DNA of 64,000 nucleotides from Ascidiimonas sp046199005 (GCA_046199005.1 CP176050.1:2852001-2916000); one strand, 5' to 3'. Numbered from the stretch's first letter, positions 24,654 to 33,741 are shown. Notes: generated by a model from the letters alone, not told the origin. A program made the numbers and translations.

Positions 24654-26108
24654 CTATAGCAGTGGAGCCCAAAGGCGACAGAAAGACTCTTTAAATCGCT
24701 GTGTGACTTTACGATTGCTCCAGGATTCTTTGTCTAAAAGCCGGCAATCTTCCAAATCCTTTTCAAATATTTTTTGCGCTTCCTTTGTTATTGCTGCATC
24801 ATAAATCAAAGCATTGATCTCAAAATTAATATTGAAACTTCTATTGTCCATATTAGAAGTACCTATCGTCGTGAAAACATCATCTACCGTGATCATTTTT
24901 GCGTGTATGAAACCTTTTGTATAAAAATAGACTTCTGCCCCTGCCTCCATAAGTCGCTGTAGATATGAATACGTAGCGTACTTTGCCGCCCAGGAATCTG
25001 ACTTTTCGGGAACAATCAAGCGCACTTTAACACCGCTCTTTGAAGCTGCTACCAATGCCGTAATTATTTGTTCGTTAGGAATAAAGTAAGGGGTACAAAT
25101 ATTGATCGTTTTATCTGCAGAATTGATGGCTGTAAACATAGCCTCCATGATGCTTGCCCAATCCGTATCGGGTCCGCTTGCTGCTATTTGAACAGCAGTT
25201 TGATTATCTACTGAGGTTTTTGGAAAATAATGATCTTTAATTTCAAAATCATTCTCCGTCACAAAATCCCAATTCAGCATATAGTAAAGTTGCAAAGAAC
25301 CTACAGCCTCTCCTTCAATTCTAAGGTGTGTATCCCGCCAGAAGGTCTTTGAATTTCGGTTCACATAGCGATCTGAAACATTAATGCCTCCTACGTACCC
25401 AATTAAACCATCAATGATCACCATCTTCCGGTGATTTCGATAATTCATCTTACTAGTGAATTTTGGAAAGTATACTGGCATAAATGGATAGAACTCTATA
25501 CCACTTTCTTTCATTTTCTTTTTAGTTTTAGCGGACAGACTGCTTCCTACAGAATCATAATTCAGTCTTACCTCCAACCCTTGTTCAGATTTTTGACAAA
25601 GAAGATCTATCAATTCCTTACCCAGACTATCATCTTTAAAAATATAATATTCAAGATGAATGGTTTCTTTTGCGTTTTCTATATCCTCAAATAACCTTTC
25701 GAATTTGGCTGCACCGTCAATTAATATGTCGACTTTGTTTTTGATCGTGACCGGAGCTTCCTCATTCGTCTTTAATAAGTGAACCAATTTGATCTTATCC
25801 CCCATTTCTTCGTCATCAAAATGTTCAAGGCGTTTTTCACTTAATTCCAGGTTGCGTCTCCACTCCTTAATATTTTGTTGATTTAAAATATTCTTTCGCT
25901 TGAAGATTTTTGTTTTTCTATATTCCTGACCAAACAGATAGTAAAAAATTAGTCCTACATAAGGCAGGACTATTAAAGCTAATAAATAGGATAATGTTTT
26001 TGTCGGACTTAAATTACCGAGCAGTAAGGTAACCACCGCTATCACAACGATGATGTAATTGAGCAGTATCGAAAGCTCCCATAAATGGTTGCTTATAAAC
26101 TCCATCAT
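24654..26108 (-). CDS. cls: Cardiolipin synthase (phospholipase D family)
   Basis: A 484-residue protein with two N-terminal membrane helices (about 8-28 and 36-60) followed by a linker and two PLD domains. The catalytic HKD motifs are visible as HRKMVIIDG near residue 227 and HAKMITVDD near 405, each followed by the G-G/S and N-x-D-x-R context (IGTSNMDNRSFNINFEI). It condenses two phosphatidylglycerol molecules to cardiolipin and glycerol at the inner membrane. The start overlaps the stop of the upstream transglycosylase gene by 1 bp (TAATG). Confidence 0.93.
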   Translation of the reverse strand: MMEFISNHLWELSILLNYIIVVIAVVTLLLGNLSPTKTLSYLLALIVLPYVGLIFYYLFGQEYRKTKIFKRKNILNQQNIKEWRRNLELSEKRLEHFDDEEMGDKIKLVHLLKTNEEAPVTIKNKVDILIDGAAKFERLFEDIENAKETIHLEYYIFKDDSLGKELIDLLCQKSEQGLEVRLNYDSVGSSLSAKTKKKMKESGIEFYPFMPVYFPKFTSKMNYRNHRKMVIIDGLIGYVGGINVSDRYVNRNSKTFWRDTHLRIEGEAVGSLQLYYMLNWDFVTENDFEIKDHYFPKTSVDNQTAVQIAASGPDTDWASIMEAMFTAINSADKTINICTPYFIPNEQIITALVAASKSGVKVRLIVPEKSDSWAAKYATYSYLQRLMEAGAEVYFYTKGFIHAKMITVDDVFTTIGTSNMDNRSFNINFEINALIYDAAITKEAQKIFEKDLEDCRLLDKESWSNRKVTQRFKESFCRLWAPLL

Positions 26109-27067
26109 TAGTTACCAATTCCTGTTTGATAATATCCTTTTTCTGGTAATTCTAATATGTAATTCTTTCGAGATGCATTATTCAAAAAAGCTTCTCTCAA
26201 CCAGGGGTTGTGAATTTTCAATATTTTATAATTAATATCATACTTCTTGGCAAATTCAGCGAAATCGGATACAGCGGTATCCAATTCGATTTCGTAGGTT
26301 GGGATTCTTTTATAAAAATCTTTTGAATTTAACTTGAAACCATATGCTTCAGGAGCAGATAGAATTTCTTTAATCGCCAGGATCCGAAAGACATATCTTC
26401 CGGTTTCCTCACCCAAAAGCAAATCATAATAATCCGTAACTTTTTGCCGCTCCTGCTGATTTTTCACACCTCCCTGTCCTGCATTATAAGCTGCAGCAGC
26501 CAACGTCCACGTTCCAAATCGTTTTTTAGCATTTTGAAGGTATTTACATGCTGCGATGGTCGATTTTTTCAAATGGTAACGTTCGTCTACGTTAGTGTTC
26601 ACCTCTAAGCCATATTCTTTGGCGGTTTGTTTCATTAGCTGCCAGAAGCCCGTTGCTCCGGCAGGAGATACTACGTTTTGCAGACCGCTCTCAGCTACTG
26701 CAAGATATTTAAAGTCGTCTGGAATACCATATTCTTCAAGAATAGGCTCAATCACCGGAAAGTACTTTTCGGATCTCTTGATGAGCAACAAGGCGTTGGA
26801 TTGCCAATACGTATTTACCAATAACTCCTTATCCAGTCGTTCTCGTATATCGGGTTCCTCTACCGGAACTTCTTCCCCGGCAAAGCTAATTTCTTCTGGT
26901 ATTTCAAGCGCTCTTACCCCGTATAATTTTTCAGGATCATTTTCAACAACCGTATTAGGAATTTTTCCTTCATCTGAATCTGATTGCACTGCATTAATTA
27001 AGGTGGAAGCAATGAATATAGCTCCAAGAAGCATCAATAAATTTTTGATATGGCGCATGATAAACAA
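26108..27067 (-). CDS. Lytic transglycosylase, SLT domain
   Basis: A 319-residue protein. An N-terminal hydrophobic signal or anchor spans about 8-26. After an acidic linker, the SLT/GH23 domain runs from about 95: AVAESGLQNVVSPAGATGFW carries the catalytic Glu in ESGL, then QLMKQTAKEYGL and YNAGQGG. This matches MltD-type lytic transglycosylases, but no LysM repeats are present at the C-terminus. It cleaves peptidoglycan glycan strands in the periplasm. A second ATG at 27058 (MRHIKNLL) is an equally good start. It is in an operon with cls. Confidence 0.88.
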   Translation of the reverse strand: MFIMRHIKNLLMLLGAIFIASTLINAVQSDSDEGKIPNTVVENDPEKLYGVRALEIPEEISFAGEEVPVEEPDIRERLDKELLVNTYWQSNALLLIKRSEKYFPVIEPILEEYGIPDDFKYLAVAESGLQNVVSPAGATGFWQLMKQTAKEYGLEVNTNVDERYHLKKSTIAACKYLQNAKKRFGTWTLAAAAYNAGQGGVKNQQERQKVTDYYDLLLGEETGRYVFRILAIKEILSAPEAYGFKLNSKDFYKRIPTYEIELDTAVSDFAEFAKKYDINYKILKIHNPWLREAFLNNASRKNYILELPEKGYYQTGIGN

Positions 27068-27092
27068 ATTTTTGCTAAAGATACTAAAATAA

Positions 27093-27764
27093 CTACAAGC
27101 CTCCTTCTAATATTAACGCCGGTAAATATTGATTGAACCAACGATATCTGTTAATGATCATTATATGAGTACCACCGTCAATCTCAATATAATCCTGAAT
27201 ATTCGTAGCCGGAAAAACCGCATCTTTATTACCATGAATGTGAATAATCCCTTCCGGCGGAGTTTCTTGCTTCCAGTTTATAATTTGATCTAAAGACCAG
27301 TCAATATATGATTTGTCTCGAATGGAAAGAAATTTTTCATATAATTCTAATCTTTTTGTAACGACTTCACCAAAGGCATACTTTGATAATAATTCTACAT
27401 TATTGACCAGCCCTGTAGGCAGCAGTTTGTGAACTTTTGTATATCTGGCAAACACCATTCTTTTAGGAAGCTCATTCTTACTCTTAACACTAGAAATTAT
27501 GATGAGCCTGTATACTTCGATATGCTTAACCATCTCTTGCACAAGAATACCTCCGAAAGAAACACCAATGAGTACGGGGTTTTTCTCCTTGATCTCTTTG
27601 GTCATTCGCAACGCATACTCTGAAATCGTTTCACCCTTAAAAGGTACTTTCCAGTGCAAAAGGTGAATAGTGAACTGAGATTCCGGTAAGCTTATATTTT
27701 CGAAGATAGATGGATTTGCAGCCATGCCCGGCATTAAATACACATGAATTTTTTCTTGCTGCAT
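27093..27764 (-). CDS. Alpha/beta hydrolase
   Basis: A 223-residue single-domain hydrolase without signal peptide. The nucleophile elbow is GVSFGG (Ser about residue 70), an early YLMPGMAAN stretch forms the oxyanion-hole region, and the late GNKDAVFP and GGTHIMIINR supply the acid and histidine. The substrate is unknown. It lies 25 bp upstream of the transglycosylase gene on the same strand, so it may share the operon with it and with cls. Confidence 0.8.
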   Translation of the reverse strand: MQQEKIHVYLMPGMAANPSIFENISLPESQFTIHLLHWKVPFKGETISEYALRMTKEIKEKNPVLIGVSFGGILVQEMVKHIEVYRLIIISSVKSKNELPKRMVFARYTKVHKLLPTGLVNNVELLSKYAFGEVVTKRLELYEKFLSIRDKSYIDWSLDQIINWKQETPPEGIIHIHGNKDAVFPATNIQDYIEIDGGTHIMIINRYRWFNQYLPALILEGGL

Positions 27765-27810
27765 AAATTAGTTTAACAATTGTAAAAGAGGTAGTTACCC
27801 GTTTTTTTTG

Positions 27811-27818
27811 TATATTTG
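27811..27818 (+). promoter_or_regulatory. Bacteroidota -7 box upstream of the GNAT gene
   Basis: TATATTTG fits TAnnTTTG exactly. It lies 21 bp before a short ORF and about 140 bp before the acetyltransferase ATG, giving that gene a long leader. Confidence 0.5.
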
Positions 27819-27831
27819 CACCATTAAATTT

Positions 27832-27909
27832 ATGAAAATCCTCTACAATCTTCTTATTTATCGAATAAACAATCCCCTACGGGCCTGCAAAACAGGTATG
27901 AATAAGTGA
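27832..27909 (+). CDS. Possible leader ORF (25 aa)
   Basis: An ATG-initiated frame of 25 codons, MKILYNLLIYRINNPLRACK followed by five more residues, begins 14 bp after the -7 box. It ends 51 bp before the acetyltransferase gene. The N-terminal half is hydrophobic and basic. No run of one amino acid suggests attenuation. It may be a translated leader or chance. Confidence 0.25.
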   Translation: MKILYNLLIYRINNPLRACKTGMNK

Positions 27910-27960
27910 CTATTTAGTATATACGATTTTAACTTTTAATTTTTCAATGTAACAAAGCTT

Positions 27961-28260
27961 ATGACGACAAAGGAATTAGAGATTCAGGATAATGCTTTTT
28001 TGAGACAGTTTGAAACCCGCATAGACGGAAAGCTGGCGAAGATTGAATATTCTTCTCAGGAGAGGAAAATATTCTTAACCAAATTGATCATTCCTGAAGA
28101 AATTACAGATCCGGAATTTAAAGAAGACTTTATCAGGACCGTACTTCACAGAATTCAAGAATCGAATTTAAGAGTAGTGCCTACAAGTCCGCAGATCGCC
28201 GGTTTTCTTAGAAAACACAAAGAATTTAAAGATTTATTGCCTGTGGGCATCAGAATCTGA
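27961..28260 (+). CDS. Small GNAT-like acetyltransferase (YjdJ/COG2388 type)
   Basis: A 99-residue protein matching the minimal GNAT-like family of about 90-100 residues. FETRIDGKLAKIEYSSQERK gives the first strands, KIFLTKLIIPEEITDPE the central strand, and the C-terminal part NLRVVPTSPQIAGFLRKHKE fits the family's conserved P-x-C/S-P-x-I-x-x-F-x-x-x-x-P block. Acetyl-CoA binding is expected and the acceptor is unknown. It is monocistronic: a terminator follows its stop. Confidence 0.8.
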   Translation: MTTKELEIQDNAFLRQFETRIDGKLAKIEYSSQERKIFLTKLIIPEEITDPEFKEDFIRTVLHRIQESNLRVVPTSPQIAGFLRKHKEFKDLLPVGIRI

Positions 28261-28266
28261 TCAAAA

Positions 28267-28291
28267 GCCTCTCTTCACGAGAGGTTTTTTT
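28267..28291 (+). terminator. Rho-independent terminator after the GNAT gene
   Basis: Stem CCTCTC / GAGAGG, loop TTCAC, then seven Ts. The convergent mtaB stop lies at the edge of the T-run. Confidence 0.88.
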
Positions 28292-29630
28292 ATGAACTTA
28301 CAGAAACCGCTTCTCGCAAAAATTCAAATCGAACTGCACCGTCATCATCAATGGTCGTGAGTTTTACCTTCTGAAGCGTATTTACCAACTCAGGATTCCA
28401 GGGTGCTTTGACTTTTACGTAGTTCTCGGTAAAACCGTAAATATATCCCTGCTTATTTTCTGCTTCAAAAAGAACCGTTCTGGATGTGCCTAATTGACTT
28501 TCATAAAATACTCTTCGCTTTTTGACAGATAGCCCTCTTAGCATTTTACTGCGCTTTGCTCTCACGTTTTTGGGTACTACCTCATCCATTTCGGCGGCTA
28601 ATGTGTTATCACGTTCTGAGTATGTGAATACATGCAAATATGAAATGTCTAATTCATTGAGAAAATGGTAGGTTTCCAGAAAATGCTCATCACTTTCTCC
28701 GGGAAATCCTACGATTACATCAACACCAATACAAGCATGGGGCATTACCTGTCGTATTCTCGAAACTCTATCTGTATAAAGTTCTCTTTGGTAACGCCTA
28801 CGCATTGCTTTTAGAATAGCGTTACTACCACTTTGTAAAGGGATGTGAAAATGGGGAACAAAACAGTTGCTTTGGGCTACAAAATCAATCGTTTCATTTT
28901 TCAAAAGATTGGGTTCTATACTAGATATACGCAAACGCTCTATTCCTGCTACCTCATCTAATGCTGTAACTAACTCATAAAAAGTGTGCTCATGCCTTTT
29001 ATTACCAAATTCACCTTTGCCATAATCTCCAATATTCACCCCCGTAAGCACGATCTCTTTAATACCTTTCGCTGCGATTTCAGCTGCATTTTTCAGAACG
29101 CTCTCAAGGGTATCACTTCGGGATATACCTCTTGCTAGCGGTATCGTACAATATGTACATTTATAATCGCAACCGTCCTGCACTTTTAAGAAAGCCCTTG
29201 TGCGATCACCAATCGAATAGCTCCCTACATAAAAGTCTGCCTCAGCAATCTCGCATGAGTGAACCTGGCCAAAGTCATTTTTAGATAGGTCATTTAAATA
29301 ATCAGTGATCTTGAATTTCTCTGTCGCACCCAATACAAGATCTACACCCTCTACAGACGCCAATTCTTCAGGCTTCAATTGCGCATAACAACCTACGGCA
29401 GCCACGAAAGCATTTTCATTTTGGCGGAGTGCTTTTTTCACAATTTGCTTGAATTGCTTATCAGCATTTTCAGTTACCGAGCAGGTGTTAATTACATAGA
29501 TATCTGCTTTATGCGTAAAGTCTACCCTTTCAAATCCCTCCTGACCAAAACTCCTGGCTATCGTTGAGGTTTCAGAAAAATTAAGCTTACAGCCTAGTGT
29601 ATAAAATGCTACTCTCTTTCTTTGATCCAT
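28290..29630 (-). CDS. mtaB: tRNA t6A37 methylthiotransferase
   Basis: A 446-residue radical-SAM methylthiotransferase. The UPF0004 domain comes first, with FYTLGCKLNFSET, VINTCSVTENAD and VGCYAQ supplying the three auxiliary-cluster cysteines. Then comes the radical-SAM motif C-x3-C-x2-C in DGCDYKCTYCTIP, and a short TRAM-like C-terminal domain. The GCKLN/S motif is typical of MtaB rather than MiaB or RimO. It converts t6A to ms2t6A at position 37 of ANN-decoding tRNAs. Confidence 0.92.
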   Translation of the reverse strand: MDQRKRVAFYTLGCKLNFSETSTIARSFGQEGFERVDFTHKADIYVINTCSVTENADKQFKQIVKKALRQNENAFVAAVGCYAQLKPEELASVEGVDLVLGATEKFKITDYLNDLSKNDFGQVHSCEIAEADFYVGSYSIGDRTRAFLKVQDGCDYKCTYCTIPLARGISRSDTLESVLKNAAEIAAKGIKEIVLTGVNIGDYGKGEFGNKRHEHTFYELVTALDEVAGIERLRISSIEPNLLKNETIDFVAQSNCFVPHFHIPLQSGSNAILKAMRRRYQRELYTDRVSRIRQVMPHACIGVDVIVGFPGESDEHFLETYHFLNELDISYLHVFTYSERDNTLAAEMDEVVPKNVRAKRSKMLRGLSVKKRRVFYESQLGTSRTVLFEAENKQGYIYGFTENYVKVKAPWNPELVNTLQKVKLTTIDDDGAVRFEFLREAVSVSS

Positions 29631-29856
29631 AATCTTATCCGTCTCACTTTTGATCCTAAACGTATTGCCGATGTTGCAATTTTATTTTCAAAAATGGCTT
29701 GCAAATATACCAACTTAATCTCGTATGTTAAAACAAGTAGTTCGAACGCAAGTAGTTGAAAAATCGAAAAAATGATTATATTTAAATCAATACTGCTAAC
29801 AACAGAAAAAAAATGTAACAAAATCGTAAAAAGCACTACCTATTTAGTATGAAGTA

Positions 29857-30126
29857 ATGAGTGAACAGGGTTTCATATTTAATGTGATCAACAAAATGCG
29901 GGGAAATAAAAATTCCCGGCAACATGAGCACTTTTCAAAAGAGATCTTTAACGATCCCGTTGAAGCGAAAAAAACTAGTTATGATTTCCCTCCCGCTCAA
30001 CCTGGAATGTTGCAAAAAATCCGGAAGAAACTTCAGAAGTATAATCAAAACATGGATATCAAAATTTGGTTTTACACCAGTTTAGTATTGGTGATTTTGG
30101 TTTCCGTGTTGCTAATAATTTTCTAA
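29857..30126 (+). CDS. Small C-terminally anchored membrane protein
   Basis: An 89-residue protein. Residues 1-65 are polar and basic (KMRGNKNSRQHEHFSKEIFN, then PPAQPGMLQKIRKKLQKY). One membrane segment covers about 70-88 (WFYTSLVLVILVSVLLIIF). I do not recognise a family. The next gene begins 1 bp after its stop and has the same layout, so the two are probably cotranslated partners. A TGTAAC box stands 43 bp upstream. Confidence 0.6.
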   Translation: MSEQGFIFNVINKMRGNKNSRQHEHFSKEIFNDPVEAKKTSYDFPPAQPGMLQKIRKKLQKYNQNMDIKIWFYTSLVLVILVSVLLIIF

Positions 30127-30127
30127 T

Positions 30128-30397
30128 ATGGGTGCAGGAAGTGCATTAGATTCTGTTGTAAGTATGCGCAACAATAAGCGCAAACGCATTGATCGATCTG
30201 GGCGAATTGAAAAATATACAGGAAAATACAGTACAGACAAGCCTGTTTACGAAACAATTTCGGAGGAAGAACTAGCTGCGCTGAGAAAAAAATTAAAGGC
30301 GCAACAAGCTAGAAGAACCAGAAGAAATTATTGGGTTATAACAGTAATAAGTATCTTAACCATAAGTATTTTGTACTTGATACTTACCCAGATTTAA
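30128..30397 (+). CDS. Small C-terminally anchored membrane protein, partner of the previous gene
   Basis: An 89-residue protein with a basic N-terminal half (MGAGSALDSVVSMRNNKRKR), a charged helix (SEEELAALRKKLKAQQARRT) and one C-terminal membrane segment, about 68-87. The same length and topology as the gene before it, 1 bp away, suggest a functional pair. Family unknown. It overlaps the convergent GlmU-family gene by 4 bp at the 3' ends. Confidence 0.6.
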   Translation: MGAGSALDSVVSMRNNKRKRIDRSGRIEKYTGKYSTDKPVYETISEEELAALRKKLKAQQARRTRRNYWVITVISILTISILYLILTQI

Positions 30398-31575
30398 TCT
30401 TTACGCCATTTTTTTGTGATCTCAAAGATGTGTTCCATGATTTGAAGATCGGTTTCTGATACCTGCAAATTTTTACGAGTGAAAACTGCGCGCATTACCT
30501 CAAAGGCTTTTCTTGTTTGATAAGTCGTAAAACCGGAAGCACCTCCCCAACTAAAACTCGGAACAAAATTTCTGGGAAAACCGCTGCCAAAAATATTTAC
30601 GTTTACCCCAATAACTGTTCCCGTATTAAACATTGTATTGATTCCGCATTTGCTATGATCCCCCATCATGAGGCCGCAGAACTGAAGTCCTGTAGGTGAA
30701 AATCTTTCCGCATCATAGTTCCACAAACGTACTTCTGCATAATTATTTTTTAAGTTAGAAGTGTTCGTATCCGCTCCCAAATTACACCATTCTCCAATGA
30801 CCGAATTCCCGACATAGCCGTCATGCGCTTTATTAGAATTTGCAAAGAAAACCGCATTGTTAATTTCTCCACCTACTTTGGAACCCGGACCAATAGTCGT
30901 TTCTCCATAGATTTTGGCACCTAACTTAATTATAGCATTTTCACAAATGGCCAGCGGTCCCCGTAGAATGCTTCCGTCCAGTATTTTTGCATTTTTTCCA
31001 ATATACACAGGACCGGCTGTAGCGTTTATGATACAATATTCGATCTCTGCTCCTTCTTCAATGAAAATATTTTCAGATCTACTTGCCCGCACCGTATCTG
31101 GTAAAACCTGGCTTACACGATCGCTGGTTAGAAGCTCATAGTCGTTCTTGATAGCATCTCCATTTTTAGAAAAAATATCCCAGGTATTAGCGATTCTATC
31201 AACAGAACCCTCAAAAGTGATTTTATTGAAATTCTCTATTTCTTCAGGGGACATCTGTGTTTCAGATCGATAAGCAATAATGGTTTTCGACTCACTCAAA
31301 AGCACCTCCGTATACTTCAGATGCTGGATAGCCTTTAAAATATTTAGATCCGGAAGAACAGAACCATTTATGTAAATGTAATCATCGCCTGTGTGTAAAG
31401 GATACTTCTTAGCAAGATAATTTTCGGTAAGTGTCGATGTTTTTGCTTTCAAATAATATTCCCACTTTTCCCTTATAGTAAGAATTCCCACTCTGATATC
31501 TGCAATAGGCCTGGTATAGGTAAAGGGTAAAAGAGCACTTCTCTCAGAACCATCAAAAAGAATAAAACTTGTCAC
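30394..31575 (-). CDS. GlmU-family sugar nucleotidyltransferase-like protein
   Basis: A 393-residue protein. The N-terminal part (FILFDGSERSALLPFTYTRP) resembles a degenerate nucleotidyltransferase domain. Residues about 165-330 form a left-handed beta-helix of hexapeptide repeats (IEEGAEIEYCIINATAGPVY, IGKNAKILDGSILRGPLAIC, IKLGAKIYGETTIGPGSKVG). Bacteroidota have this as a GlmU-like protein distinct from true GlmU. It may make or modify nucleotide sugars for the envelope, but the N-terminal domain lacks a clear GxGTRM loop, so nucleotidyl transfer is uncertain. Confidence 0.8.
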   Translation of the reverse strand: MTSFILFDGSERSALLPFTYTRPIADIRVGILTIREKWEYYLKAKTSTLTENYLAKKYPLHTGDDYIYINGSVLPDLNILKAIQHLKYTEVLLSESKTIIAYRSETQMSPEEIENFNKITFEGSVDRIANTWDIFSKNGDAIKNDYELLTSDRVSQVLPDTVRASRSENIFIEEGAEIEYCIINATAGPVYIGKNAKILDGSILRGPLAICENAIIKLGAKIYGETTIGPGSKVGGEINNAVFFANSNKAHDGYVGNSVIGEWCNLGADTNTSNLKNNYAEVRLWNYDAERFSPTGLQFCGLMMGDHSKCGINTMFNTGTVIGVNVNIFGSGFPRNFVPSFSWGGASGFTTYQTRKAFEVMRAVFTRKNLQVSETDLQIMEHIFEITKKWRKD

Positions 31576-31673
31576 CTGCTAATTTTTAACAAATATAATT
31601 TTTTTGCCTTTCTAACCAGCATTGATTCGATCAATAGAAGGCTAAAGCGGTAAAATGATTAAAATACCTATAT

Positions 31674-31700
31674 AAAAAAAGCCCCTGAAAATTCAGAGGC
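31674..31700 (-). terminator. Rho-independent terminator after rpmE
   Basis: On the minus strand the stem GCCTCTGAA / TTCAGGGGC (one G-T pair) with a two-base loop is followed by seven Ts. Confidence 0.85.
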
Positions 31701-31723
31701 TCTATTATTTAATGCAGCTCAGC

Positions 31724-31975
31724 TTATTTCTTAAACTTTGCATATTTGTTTTTGAACTTATCAATTCTTCCCGCAGTATCTACCAATTTAGATTTACCGG
31801 TATAATAAGGATGTGACGATCTTGATATTTCTAACTTAACCAATGGATATTCTACACCGTCAACTTCAATAGTCTCCTTGGTTTCCGCAGTAGACTTAGT
31901 CAAAAACACATCATCATTAGACATATCTTTAAAAGCTACTATTCTATAATTTTCAGGATGTATTCCTTTTCTCAT
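31724..31975 (-). CDS. rpmE: 50S ribosomal protein L31, type B
   Basis: An 83-residue protein starting MRKGIHPENYRIVAFKDMSN, the type B (YkgM/RpmE2-like) signature, with SSHPYYTGKSKLVDTAGRID in the second half. It lacks the CxxC zinc motifs of type A L31, so it does not need zinc. A GTG codon directly precedes the ATG in frame, and the ATG at 31975 is preferred. It is transcribed alone, with its own terminator. Confidence 0.95.
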   Translation of the reverse strand: MRKGIHPENYRIVAFKDMSNDDVFLTKSTAETKETIEVDGVEYPLVKLEISRSSHPYYTGKSKLVDTAGRIDKFKNKYAKFKK

Positions 31976-32155
31976 CACTAAAGGTATTTTTTAACTATCA
32001 CAAATTTTGAGAGTGCAAAGTTAAGTATATTTCAGAATAAAACAAGCACATCATATAAAAAAAGCATTTCCTGAAAATACTTTCTCCTTTCTTGTAACAA
32101 ATATACCTTTACCAGTACTAAATAAGTATAACTAATCATTGAATTTTAATAAGAA

Positions 32156-32680
32156 ATGGAAACAAAAACACTCTCTACCGGCAAGGCAGCGTTGATTTAC
32201 GGACTCATTCTGGGAGCTATTGGCGTTGCTTTTAGTGTTATTTTACGAATTATGGAGCTAGATTACCAGCGAAACTGGGCCAATACGGTGATCAGTATTC
32301 TGTTGATCATTATTCTCATCGTTGTTGGTATTTATCAATTTAAAACAAGTAACGGAGGCTTTCTATCACTTAAAGACGCCTTAAAAGTAGGTATTGGTGT
32401 AGCGCTTATAGGAAGTATCATAAGTATTATTTACTTATTATTGCTTACCAACGTGATCGCTCCAGATTTTGTAGACAAGTCGTTTGAACTGGCAAAACCC
32501 GCTATGCAAGAACAATATCCTAAGATGAGCTCTTCACAAATTGATGATATTATCGCTACTCAAAAAAAATATTTCTGGATCACCTATCCGACGATCGTCA
32601 TCTTTAATCTCTTTATTGGCTTTGTAACCGCTCTTATAACCGGTCTTGCTTTGAAAAAAACAGACAATACTGATTACTAA
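32156..32680 (+). CDS. DUF4199 membrane protein
   Basis: A 174-residue integral membrane protein with four hydrophobic segments at about 12-30, 42-60, 78-98 and 141-164, and a periplasmic loop rich in charged residues (DKSFELAKPAMQEQYPKMSS). This is the DUF4199 layout, a Bacteroidota family of unknown function that is often found, as here, immediately upstream of a DPM1-like glycosyltransferase. A TGTAAC box stands 63 bp before the ATG. The glycosyltransferase follows after 35 bp but has its own -7 box. Confidence 0.82.
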   Translation: METKTLSTGKAALIYGLILGAIGVAFSVILRIMELDYQRNWANTVISILLIIILIVVGIYQFKTSNGGFLSLKDALKVGIGVALIGSIISIIYLLLLTNVIAPDFVDKSFELAKPAMQEQYPKMSSSQIDDIIATQKKYFWITYPTIVIFNLFIGFVTALITGLALKKTDNTDY

Positions 32681-32684
32681 TTTG

Positions 32685-32692
32685 TACTTTTG
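32685..32692 (+). promoter_or_regulatory. Bacteroidota -7 box before the glycosyltransferase gene
   Basis: TACTTTTG fits TAnnTTTG and lies 23 bp before the ATG at 32716. Confidence 0.4.
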
Positions 32693-32715
32693 ACATTATT
32701 TTTCAGTCAAAACAC

Positions 32716-33666
32716 ATGAACATATCAGTAGTTATACCACTACTAAACGAAAAAGATTCTATAAAGGAGCTTTATGATTGGATTGTAAGCGTGCTACAAT
32801 CCAATCATTTTTCATACGAATTGATTTTTATAGATGACGGCAGTACAGATGGTTCCTGGGAAGAACTTCTAACACTTAGTCAGCAAGATCAACATGTGAA
32901 ACTCATACGCTTTTTAAAAAACTTTGGAAAATCTCAGGCACTGCATGCCGGGTTTGAAGTAGCTTCCGGTGAGGTGGTGATTACCATGGATGCAGACCTC
33001 CAGGATAACCCCGAAGAAATTCCAGATTTATATGAACTCGTAAAATCAGAAAATTTTGATCTTGTTTCCGGATGGAAAAAGAAAAGATACGATGCCGTTA
33101 TTACCAAAAATATTCCTTCTAAACTCTTTAACTGGGCAGCCAGAAAGACATCTGGTCTTCGTTTAAACGATTTTAACTGTGGTTTAAAGGCTTATAGAAA
33201 AGACGTGGTAAAGAATATAGATGTGTACGGTGAGATGCATCGTTACATACCTGTATTGGCTAAAAATGCGGGCTATCATAAAATAACCGAGAAAGTCGTT
33301 ATGCATCAGGCTCGTAAATATGGTAAGACCAAATTCGGGATCGAACGTTTTATAAATGGTTTTCTCGACCTGATCACCATCTGGTTTCTTTCCAGATTTG
33401 GTAAAAGACCTATGCATCTTTTTGGTGCATTAGGGGTTCTCATGTTTTTTATTGGATTTTGCTTTGCAACCTATTTAGGGGTAGATAAACTGTTCATCAA
33501 TCCTACCGGAAGATTATTAACCCAGCGACCACAGTTTTATCTTGCATTGACTACCATGATCATAGGAACTCAGTTTTTTCTTGCCGGCTTCCTTGGCGAA
33601 ATTGTACTTCGCAGTAACAGAGACACTGTAAGATATAGAATCGCCGAAAAGATCAATCTAACTTAA
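32716..33666 (+). CDS. Family 2 glycosyltransferase (DPM1/ArnC-like)
   Basis: A 316-residue GT-A protein. The N-terminal catalytic domain has VVIPLLNEKDSIKELYDWI, DDGSTDGSW and the metal-binding DADLQDNPEE (DxD-like). Two membrane helices near the C-terminus (about 234-257 and 270-292) anchor it. The layout matches polyisoprenyl-phosphate glycosyltransferases such as ArnC, GtrB or DPM1, which load a sugar on the lipid carrier at the inner membrane. The sugar and lipid are not predictable here. It is next to DUF4199, phosphosugar mutase and ABC exporter genes, which suits an envelope-glycan role. Confidence 0.88.
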   Translation: MNISVVIPLLNEKDSIKELYDWIVSVLQSNHFSYELIFIDDGSTDGSWEELLTLSQQDQHVKLIRFLKNFGKSQALHAGFEVASGEVVITMDADLQDNPEEIPDLYELVKSENFDLVSGWKKKRYDAVITKNIPSKLFNWAARKTSGLRLNDFNCGLKAYRKDVVKNIDVYGEMHRYIPVLAKNAGYHKITEKVVMHQARKYGKTKFGIERFINGFLDLITIWFLSRFGKRPMHLFGALGVLMFFIGFCFATYLGVDKLFINPTGRLLTQRPQFYLALTTMIIGTQFFLAGFLGEIVLRSNRDTVRYRIAEKINLT

Positions 33667-33709
33667 TTCCCTTTTCGATCAATAACACACCAAATGCTTT
33701 TGATCTTTG

Positions 33710-33717
33710 TAAATTTG
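33710..33717 (+). promoter_or_regulatory. Bacteroidota -7 box before the phosphosugar mutase gene
   Basis: TAAATTTG fits TAnnTTTG and lies 24 bp before the ATG at 33742. Confidence 0.45.
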
Positions 33718-33741
33718 ACCAAACTTTCAAAAAAATAAAAA

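Noticed and set aside
29609..29836. 75-codon minus-strand frame upstream of mtaB
   Set aside because: It overlaps the 5' end of mtaB in another frame, and its composition reflects AT-rich intergenic DNA.
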